Of a stretch of DNA of 25,044 nt, positions 14,456 to 19,948 are shown piece by piece. How positions within the stretch are numbered: the first letter of the stretch is position 1; each line of letters begins with the position of its first letter. The DNA lies in contig USQL01000027.1 in the NCBI GenBank assembly GCA_900556935.1, forward strand, positions 1 to 25,044. Direction: 5' to 3'. The notes below the pieces were generated by a model. It ran no database searches. It was not told where the DNA came from and saw only the letters and a program-made list of their open reading frames with translations. Source of the DNA: an uncultured Eubacteriales bacterium. GTDB lineage: Bacteria > Bacillota > Clostridia > Oscillospirales > Oscillospiraceae. The translations under genes and the position numbers were made by a program.

Positions 14456-15352
14456 ATGGATTTGGAGGCTTCGTGGCAGTCGTTTTTACATACGCTGCCC
14501 CTGTGGATGCGGGAGGACGTGGATCGGCTGGGAAGGGATGCCCTGCGGCAGCTGCGGCTTCGTCTGGGCGCACCGCCCAGGCTGGAATTCGGGAGCGGGA
14601 GCTGGTGTCTTGCCAGGAAGGTCACCCAGACGGACCTGGATTTCTGCGTCAACGCCGCCAGCGACTATTCTCCCTGGTCCGCCGTTTCTACCCGCTATGG
14701 CTTTCTGACCCTGCCCGGCGGGCATCGCATGGGCCTGTGCGGCAGGGCCATCCAAAAGGAGGGGGAGATTACGGGCTTCCGGAACGTGACCTCCGTTTGC
14801 CTGCGGGTTGCCAGGGATTTTCATGGGCTTGTGCCCCCGGAGTGCTGCCAGTGGGGGTCCATCCTGATTCTCGGGGCCCCCGGCTGGGGAAAAACCACCC
14901 TTCTGCGGGACCTGTGCCGGGGATTGTCCACCCAATATTCCGTAGCCGTGGTGGATGCCCGGGGGGAGCTGTTTCCACCGGGGTTTTCCCAGGGCCAGGG
15001 GGTGGACGTGCTCACAGGGTGCGGGAAGGAAGCGGGCATCGAGATGGTTCTCAGAACCATGGCCCCCGACTATATTGCACTGGACGAGGTGACGGCGGAA
15101 CGGGATGCCCGGGCCCTTGCGCAGGCGGTGGGCTGTGGGGTCAAGCTGTTGGCCACGGCCCATGCCGAGCGCATGGAGGACCTGCGCCGCCGCCCCTGCT
15201 ATCGGGGGCTTGCTGAGGGCGGCATTTTTGACACCGTCCTGCTTTTGTCACGGGACAAGACCTACCACAGGGAAAGGATGGAAGCATGGAGTACAAATGG
15301 TTTGGAGCAATCCTGGTCATCGGCGCCTGCGGGGGCTTCGGCTTCGCGGTAG
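14456..15352 (+). CDS. spoIIIAA: Stage III sporulation protein AA (SpoIIIAA), secretion-type ATPase
   Basis: VirB11/type II secretion-like ATPase of the SpoIIIA-SpoIIQ channel, active in the mother cell during engulfment. About 298 residues from ATG 14456, near the roughly 307 of B. subtilis. Walker A is GAPGWGKTT at about 140-148; SVAVVDARGELFP and DYIALDEVTAERDA form the Walker B region, followed by VKLLATAHAERMEDLRRRP, all typical of SpoIIIAA. The start is uncertain: AAAGGAGG (14446-14453) is only 2 nt before ATG 14456 but 8 nt before TTG 14462, while ATG 14411 follows the terminator hairpin. The last ~22 codons overlap spoIIIAB by 67 bp and give a low-complexity tail (SWSSAPAGASASR) not expected in the family. 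Confidence 0.92.
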   Translation: MDLEASWQSFLHTLPLWMREDVDRLGRDALRQLRLRLGAPPRLEFGSGSWCLARKVTQTDLDFCVNAASDYSPWSAVSTRYGFLTLPGGHRMGLCGRAIQKEGEITGFRNVTSVCLRVARDFHGLVPPECCQWGSILILGAPGWGKTTLLRDLCRGLSTQYSVAVVDARGELFPPGFSQGQGVDVLTGCGKEAGIEMVLRTMAPDYIALDEVTAERDARALAQAVGCGVKLLATAHAERMEDLRRRPCYRGLAEGGIFDTVLLLSRDKTYHRERMEAWSTNGLEQSWSSAPAGASASR

Positions 15353-15798
15353 CCGGGGAGGCCCTTCGGCGGGAAAAGCTGCTGCGGCAAATGCTGGAAA
15401 ATCTGGATTTTATGGAAAGTGAAATCCGGTATCGACTGACGGCGCTTCCGGAGCTGTTTCAACTCTGCGCCCTGCGCTCCGGGGGAACATTGCGGCGGCT
15501 GTTTCTGGACCTTGCCGGAGAGCTGGACAAGCACACGGCCCCCAGGGTGGAGACTTGCCTCCGTGCAGCTCTTGACAGGCAGCCGGGCATCCCGGCGCGG
15601 GTGCGGGGCATCGTCTACCAGCTGGGAAAATCCCTGGGCCGCTTTGACCTGCCTGGGCAGCTCCAGGGAATCGAGGCCGCGAAGGCGGGCTGCAAGCGGG
15701 AACTGCGGGATTTGGAGCGGAACCGGGAGCAGCGGCTGAGAAGCTACCGGACATTAGGGCTTTGCGCCGGGGCCGCCCTGGCAGTGCTGCTGATATGA
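15286..15798 (+). CDS. spoIIIAB: Stage III sporulation protein AB (SpoIIIAB)
   Basis: Membrane protein of the SpoIIIA channel complex with similarity to GspF-type inner-membrane platform proteins. It has 170 residues, matching the ~171 of B. subtilis. A helix near the N-terminus (WFGAILVIGACGGFGFAVAGEAL), a long helical cytoplasmic middle with the family-typical REKLLRQMLENLDFMESEIRYRLTALPELF, and a C-terminal helix (TLGLCAGAALAVLLI) are visible. It starts inside the end of spoIIIAA, in a different frame, preceded by GGAAAGGATGG. The next gene begins 3 bp after its stop. Confidence 0.94.
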   Translation: MEYKWFGAILVIGACGGFGFAVAGEALRREKLLRQMLENLDFMESEIRYRLTALPELFQLCALRSGGTLRRLFLDLAGELDKHTAPRVETCLRAALDRQPGIPARVRGIVYQLGKSLGRFDLPGQLQGIEAAKAGCKRELRDLERNREQRLRSYRTLGLCAGAALAVLLI

Positions 15799-15801
15799 CC
15801 C

Positions 15802-15996
15802 ATGGACATCGACCTGATTTTTAAAATTGCCGCTATCGGAATCATTGTCTCCATCTTAAACCAGGTGCTCTCCCGTTCCGGTCGGGAGGAGCAGGCCACC
15901 ATGACCACACTGGCGGGCCTGGTGGTGGTACTGATGATGATTGCCCAGAAAATAGCGGAACTGTTCGACTTGGTAAAGACCTTATTTGATTTCTGA
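15802..15996 (+). CDS. spoIIIAC: Stage III sporulation protein AC (SpoIIIAC)
   Basis: A 64-residue integral membrane protein of the SpoIIIA complex, with two helices: DLIFKIAAIGIIVSILNQVL and ATMTTLAGLVVVLMMIAQKI, joined by the loop SRSGREEQ. The length and the sequence pattern match the strongly conserved family. Its TGA overlaps the ATG of spoIIIAD (TGATG), so the two are translationally coupled. Confidence 0.95.
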   Translation: MDIDLIFKIAAIGIIVSILNQVLSRSGREEQATMTTLAGLVVVLMMIAQKIAELFDLVKTLFDF

Positions 15997-16391
15997 TGGA
16001 ACTGTTTTGGAAAAGTTTCGGCGTGATTTTGACGGCGGCTCTGCTGGAGCTGGCCCTCAAAAAGCAGGAAAAGGACCTGGCGGTGCTTTTGACGGTGGGC
16101 GTGATTGCCATGGCGGCGGCCGCGGCGATGCAGCTTTTAAAGCCGGTGCAGGCCCTTTTGGAGGAGCTGCGGGCGCTGGGGAACTTAAAGCAGGAAAGCC
16201 TGACCCTGCTTTTCAAGGCGGCGGGGCTGGGCCTTTCCGCGGAGCTGGGGAGCCTTGTCTGTGCCGACGCGGGAAACGAGGCCCTGGCAAAGCTCATCCG
16301 TTTTCTGGGAAGCGCTGCCATTGTCTGCCTGTCGGTTCCCATGTTTACGGCGCTCATGGACTGTATTGTGGAAATGGTGGGGGTGTCGTGA
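15996..16391 (+). CDS. spoIIIAD: Stage III sporulation protein AD (SpoIIIAD)
   Basis: A 131-residue membrane protein of the SpoIIIA complex, related in sequence to SpoIIIAC in its second half. Hydrophobic segments include FGVILTAALLELAL, LAVLLTVGVIAMAAAAAMQLL and a C-terminal pair around FLGSAAIVCLSVPMFTALM. Length is as in B. subtilis (about 133). It starts within the spoIIIAC stop and its own TGA overlaps the GTG of spoIIIAE by 4 bp. Confidence 0.94.
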   Translation: MELFWKSFGVILTAALLELALKKQEKDLAVLLTVGVIAMAAAAAMQLLKPVQALLEELRALGNLKQESLTLLFKAAGLGLSAELGSLVCADAGNEALAKLIRFLGSAAIVCLSVPMFTALMDCIVEMVGVS

Positions 16392-17425
16392 GGAAACTAT
16401 TGGCGCTTTTCCTGCTGGCGGTACTGCTGGTGATGCCGGTGTCCGCGGAGATCGCGGCACCGACGGTGCCGGAGGCGGGGCAGAAGCTGATGCCCCGAGA
16501 GACGGAGAACTTCTCCCAGGGCCTGCGGCATATTCTTAAGGAGCTGCTGCCCATTCTGCAGCCGGAGCTTACTCAGGGCCTGCGGACGGGAGCGGGGCTT
16601 GTTGCCGTGTGTGTGCTGCTGTCGCTGCTGCGTTCCGGCAGCCCGGAGATTGCCCGGACAGCGGACCTTGTGGGGGCCGTCAGCATCGGGACGCTCCTCT
16701 TTGCCGGGGCGCACACCATGATTCGGCTGGGGGCGGATACGGTGACCCAGATGAGCGAGTATGAAAAGCTCCTGCTTCCCGCGGCCACCGCGGCCATGGC
16801 CGCCCAGGGCGGCCTCAATTCCGCCACAGCCCTCTATGCGGGCTCCGCACTGTTTAATACGGTTTTGAGCGCCCTGCTGGTGCGGCTGCTGCTTCCGGTG
16901 CAATACCTGTATCTGGCAACGGGGACGGCGGAGGCGGCGCTGGGAAGCGATGCCCTGAAAAATCTGAAAAAGACCATGAAGGATCTGATCTTTTGGTGCA
17001 TGAAAACGCTGCTGTCCCTGTTTACCGCCTATCTCGGCATCACCGGGGTGGTCAGCGGCACCACGGACGCGGCGGTGGTAAAGGCGGCGAAAACCACCAT
17101 TTCCACTGTCATTCCCGTGGTGGGAGGCATTCTCTCCGATGCCTCCGAGGCGGTGCTGGTGGGGACGGGGCTTCTGCGCAACGCCGTGGGCATCTATGGG
17201 ATTCTGGCGATTCTCGCGGTATTTTTGGGTCCCTTCGGGAGAATCGGCGTGCAGTTTTTGATTTTAAAGGGGGCCGCCTGCCTGTGCGCCATCTTCGGCA
17301 GCAAGCATGACACGGAGCTCATTGACGATTTTTCCGAAGTCATGCGGATGCTTTTGGGCATGACGGGGGCCATGTGTCTGCTGCTGCTGGTAAGCTCGGT
17401 GTGCTTTCTCAAGGGGGTGGGGTAG
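16388..17425 (+). CDS. spoIIIAE: Stage III sporulation protein AE (SpoIIIAE)
   Basis: Polytopic membrane protein of the SpoIIIA channel. It has 345 residues from GTG 16388, which overlaps the spoIIIAD stop (GTGA). A signal-like N-terminus (RKLLALFLLAVLLVMPVSAE) matches the family, which carries a cleavable or uncleaved signal, followed by about six hydrophobic segments including GLVAVCVLLSLLR, LVGAVSIGTLLFAGAHTMI and MLLGMTGAMCLLLLVSSVCFL. The motifs ATAAMAAQGGLNSATALYAGSALF and VSGTTDAAVVKAAKTTISTVIPVVGGILSDASEAVLVG are hallmark SpoIIIAE stretches. It is somewhat shorter than the B. subtilis protein. The frame is open further upstream but only as a shadow of spoIIIAD. Confidence 0.95.
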   Translation: MRKLLALFLLAVLLVMPVSAEIAAPTVPEAGQKLMPRETENFSQGLRHILKELLPILQPELTQGLRTGAGLVAVCVLLSLLRSGSPEIARTADLVGAVSIGTLLFAGAHTMIRLGADTVTQMSEYEKLLLPAATAAMAAQGGLNSATALYAGSALFNTVLSALLVRLLLPVQYLYLATGTAEAALGSDALKNLKKTMKDLIFWCMKTLLSLFTAYLGITGVVSGTTDAAVVKAAKTTISTVIPVVGGILSDASEAVLVGTGLLRNAVGIYGILAILAVFLGPFGRIGVQFLILKGAACLCAIFGSKHDTELIDDFSEVMRMLLGMTGAMCLLLLVSSVCFLKGVG

Positions 17426-17892
17426 TGGCAGGGCGGTATGTGCTCTCCCTGATTGCGGCGGCGCTGATTGGCGGAATCCTCACGGGGCTGTTTCCCGGAG
17501 GGACCGGCGGGAAGCTGCTCAAACTCCTGTGCGGGGTGTTCCTTTTAACGGCTGTGCTGCAGCCCCTGGGGACGCTGCGGCTTCCGGACGTGGACCGCTG
17601 GCTGGCTGCGCTTGACGAGGAGGCCCAGGCAGCGGCGGAAACGGGGACGGATTACTTGCGGACGCAGAAGCGGCAGGTTCTATTGGAGCGCCTGGAAGCA
17701 TATATCTTGGACAAAGCGTCGGAGCTCGGGATGGACCTGACGGTGGAGCTGACGCTTGACCGGGAAGACTGCCCGGAGGCCGCGGCGCTGAAAGGAAGCT
17801 ATACGGCGTTCCAGAAATCCCGCCTGGAGGCGCTGCTGGAAACGGAGCTGGGGATTCCAAAGGAGTGTCAGAGGTGGGACGAGGAGAGCTGA
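17425..17892 (+). CDS. spoIIIAF: Stage III sporulation protein AF (SpoIIIAF)
   Basis: A 155-residue membrane protein of the SpoIIIA complex. Two N-terminal helices (VLSLIAAALIGGILTGLF and LLKLLCGVFLLTAVLQPLG) precede a soluble helical domain that in B. subtilis forms a ring-building-like fold. The soluble part is shorter here than in B. subtilis (about 206 residues in total). GTG 17425 shares one base with the spoIIIAE stop and follows AAGGGGGTGGGG. The end overlaps the start of spoIIIAG. Confidence 0.9.
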   Translation: MAGRYVLSLIAAALIGGILTGLFPGGTGGKLLKLLCGVFLLTAVLQPLGTLRLPDVDRWLAALDEEAQAAAETGTDYLRTQKRQVLLERLEAYILDKASELGMDLTVELTLDREDCPEAAALKGSYTAFQKSRLEALLETELGIPKECQRWDEES

Positions 17893-18362
17893 AGGAATTT
17901 CTGAAAAAGAACCGCTATGTGCTTCTGGTGCTCCTGTGCGGCCTGGTGCTGCTGTGCTGGCCCCAGGGGAAACGGCAGACCCAGCAGGACATACCGCGGC
18001 AGACGGAGCAGACAGAGAGTCTGGAACAGAGGCTGGAGAAGATTTTGAGCCAGGTATCCGGTGCCGGGACGGTCCGGGTGCTGCTGACCCAGGCGGAATC
18101 CGGCGAGACCATCTACCAGACGGACGATACGGAATCCACACAGGAGAACGGAAGCAGTCTGCGCCGGGAGACGGTGCTGGTCTCCGATGGGAGCCGCCAG
18201 CAGGCGGGCCTGGTCCGGCAGACCCAGGCACCGGTTTACCGGGGGGCCGTGGTGGTCTGCCAGGGCGGCGACACAGCACCGGTCAGGTTGGCCATTGTGG
18301 AGGCGGTGGCCGGGGTAACCGGACTTCCGAGCAATCGAATTACGGTGTTAAAAATGAAGTAG
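17874..18362 (+). CDS. spoIIIAG: Stage III sporulation protein AG (SpoIIIAG)
   Basis: Ring-forming component of the SpoIIIA-SpoIIQ channel across the intermembrane space. About 162 residues, with one N-terminal helix (YVLLVLLCGLVLLCW) and a soluble domain carrying the conserved LEKILSQVSGAGTVRVLLTQAESGETIY and GAVVVCQGGDTAPVRLAIVEAVAGVTGLPSNRITVLKMK, typical of SpoIIIAG. GTG 17874 is 8 nt after AAAGGAG (17859-17865); GTG 17865 in the same frame would overlap that site and is less likely. It overlaps the end of spoIIIAF. It is shorter than the B. subtilis protein (about 229), mostly through a shorter spacer after the helix. Confidence 0.93.
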   Translation: MGRGELKEFLKKNRYVLLVLLCGLVLLCWPQGKRQTQQDIPRQTEQTESLEQRLEKILSQVSGAGTVRVLLTQAESGETIYQTDDTESTQENGSSLRRETVLVSDGSRQQAGLVRQTQAPVYRGAVVVCQGGDTAPVRLAIVEAVAGVTGLPSNRITVLKMK

Positions 18363-18374
18363 GGGGGCTTTCTT

Positions 18375-18932
18375 GTGAAAATCTGGAAGAAGAATCTGAT
18401 TGCGGCGGCGATTCTGGTGACGGTCTGTGCCGGAATCTACGTAAACTGGCTCTATGCGGGAGACCGGCAGACCCAGTCGCTCAGCGACACGCTGGATACC
18501 CAGAAGGTCATGAGCGACGACGGCCTGGAGGTCACGGAGGATATGGCGGCCATTATGGCAGGGGAGGACCCCACCACCACGGCGGACAGCTATTTTGCTG
18601 CGGTGCGCCTGTCCCGGCAGCAGGCCCGGGACGATGCCATTGCCCTTTTGCAGGAGGCGGCCAGCATTTCCGGGGACAGCAAGGCGGCGGAGTCCGCGGC
18701 GGACCTGGAGGACATTGTCCAGACCGCCCTCAGCGAAGCCCAGATTGAAAGCCTGATCATCGCCAAGGGCTATGCCGACTGTGTGGCCTATATGACAAAC
18801 GACGGAATCTCCGTTGCGGTGTCTGCCCCCGAGGGCGGGCTGCAGCAGCAGGATGTGGCCGTGATTGCGGATGTGGTCATGAGCCAGTCCGGCTTCGGGT
18901 TGGAAAGCATCCGTGTGGTGGAGGTCGCCTGA
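18375..18932 (+). CDS. spoIIIAH: Stage III sporulation protein AH (SpoIIIAH)
   Basis: Mother-cell membrane protein whose extracellular YscJ/FliF-like domain binds forespore SpoIIQ across the septum. It has 185 residues: an N-terminal helix (NLIAAAILVTVCAGIYVNWLYAG), a variable acidic region, and the conserved domain from about 75 (YFAAVRLSRQQARDDAIALLQEAASI through GLESIRVVEVA). Start GTG 18375 lies after AGGGGGGC. It is the last gene of the operon; a hairpin follows its stop immediately. Confidence 0.93.
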   Translation: MKIWKKNLIAAAILVTVCAGIYVNWLYAGDRQTQSLSDTLDTQKVMSDDGLEVTEDMAAIMAGEDPTTTADSYFAAVRLSRQQARDDAIALLQEAASISGDSKAAESAADLEDIVQTALSEAQIESLIIAKGYADCVAYMTNDGISVAVSAPEGGLQQQDVAVIADVVMSQSGFGLESIRVVEVA

Positions 18933-18935
18933 AAC

Positions 18936-18970
18936 ATGCCGCTTGCTTCTTTGGGGGCAAGCGGCATTTG
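18936..18970 (+). terminator. Hairpin terminator closing the spoIIIA operon
   Basis: ATGCCGCTTGC (18936-18946) is perfectly complementary to GCAAGCGGCAT (18957-18967), with a 10-nt loop, starting 3 bp after the spoIIIAH stop. The tail is short (TTG), so termination may be partial. Confidence 0.65.
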
Positions 18971-19058
18971 CTATGAAAATTTGTTCGAAATGGAGAAAAT
19001 GGAGCGGTTTTTCCCGGGTTTTACGGGAAAAATAGGGGTGGAAATCCGGCTGCTTTTA

Positions 19059-19067
19059 TGGTATTAT
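19059..19067 (+). promoter_or_regulatory. Extended -10 promoter candidate for the UppP-like gene
   Basis: TGGTATTAT gives a TG-n-TATTAT extended -10 element about 36 bp before the start codon; the -35 region (TGGAAA near 19039) is poor. It fits the gene being transcribed separately from the spoIIIA operon. Confidence 0.4.
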
Positions 19068-19103
19068 ATCCTAAACGAGCTATGGAAAGGAGAAAACGGC
19101 AAT

Positions 19104-19934
19104 ATGAACCTGCTGCAAAGCGTGCTGTATGGCTTCCTGTCTGGCGCGGCGGAAATCCTGCCGATTTCTTCCCGGGCCCATGGAATCCTGCTCCTCAAAA
19201 TCTTCGGCACCTCCGGAAACAGCAACCTCATGCTGCTTTTGCTGCACGCGGCGCTATTGGCATCCCTCTATGTCAGCAGCCGCAGCCACCTGACCCGGAT
19301 GCGCAGGGCGCTGGCCCTGGCGAGGATTCCCAAGAAAAAGCGCCGCCGCCCGCTGGATATCAAGAGTCTGATGGATTTTCGGCTGGTCAGGACCATGTCG
19401 CTGCCCATCATTCTGGCCTATTTCTTCTATAATTCCCTGTCCGGTCTGGCGGGGAGCCTGCTTGCCATGGCAATTTTCCTGTTCCTCAACGGCCTGATTC
19501 TGTACATCCCCCAGTTCCTGCCCACCGGGAACAAGGATTCCCGCAGCATGAGCCGGGTAGAGGGCCTTTTGATTGGCCTGGGCGGCGCGCTGTCGGTGCT
19601 GCCCGGAATTTCCGGTATCGGGGCCATGGTGTCGGTCAGCTCTGTGTGCGGCGTGGACCGGAAGTATGCCCTGGATAACGCGCTGATTGTCAGCATTGTG
19701 CTTTCCGCCGCCGTTGTCGTAAACGATGCCGTTCGGCTGGTTTCCAACGGGCTGGATGGGGTGACCTTCCGCGTGGTGCTGATTTATCTGCTTTCCGCCG
19801 CCGCCAGCTTCCTGGGAGGGCTTCTGGGCGTGCGGCTTCTGCGGAAAATCGCCGGGGAGCACAGCTTCTCTTTGTTTGCCTTTTACTGCTGGGGCCTTTC
19901 CCTATTTACATTCTTTTTGAATCTTATCGCCTGA
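19104..19934 (+). CDS. UppP/BacA-like membrane protein with altered active site
   Basis: Polytopic membrane protein of 276 residues with the overall pattern of undecaprenyl-diphosphate phosphatase, which recycles the lipid carrier of wall synthesis. The N-terminal GAAEILPISSRAHGILLLKIFG aligns with the EGLTEFLPISSTGH region, and LPGISGIGAMVSVSSVCGVDRKYALDNALIVSIVL with the PGxSRSG region. Two key positions differ: the first Glu of the ExxxE motif is Ser (LSGAAE), and the Arg of PGxSRSG is Gly (PGISGIG). The second Glu and the His after SS are kept. Phosphatase activity is doubtful. ATG 19104 is chosen for AAAGGAG upstream (19086-19092) and homology; the frame is open further upstream without meaning. 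It ends 14 bp before the ftsK gene, so the two are probably co-transcribed. Confidence 0.75.
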   Translation: MNLLQSVLYGFLSGAAEILPISSRAHGILLLKIFGTSGNSNLMLLLLHAALLASLYVSSRSHLTRMRRALALARIPKKKRRRPLDIKSLMDFRLVRTMSLPIILAYFFYNSLSGLAGSLLAMAIFLFLNGLILYIPQFLPTGNKDSRSMSRVEGLLIGLGGALSVLPGISGIGAMVSVSSVCGVDRKYALDNALIVSIVLSAAVVVNDAVRLVSNGLDGVTFRVVLIYLLSAAASFLGGLLGVRLLRKIAGEHSFSLFAFYCWGLSLFTFFLNLIA

Positions 19935-19948
19935 TTGGAGGAGTTTCC

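Noticed and set aside
15986..16387. 134-codon N-terminal extension of SpoIIIAE
   Set aside because: The extension is Gly/Ala-rich sequence in the wrong frame of spoIIIAD; the signal peptide begins right at GTG 16388.
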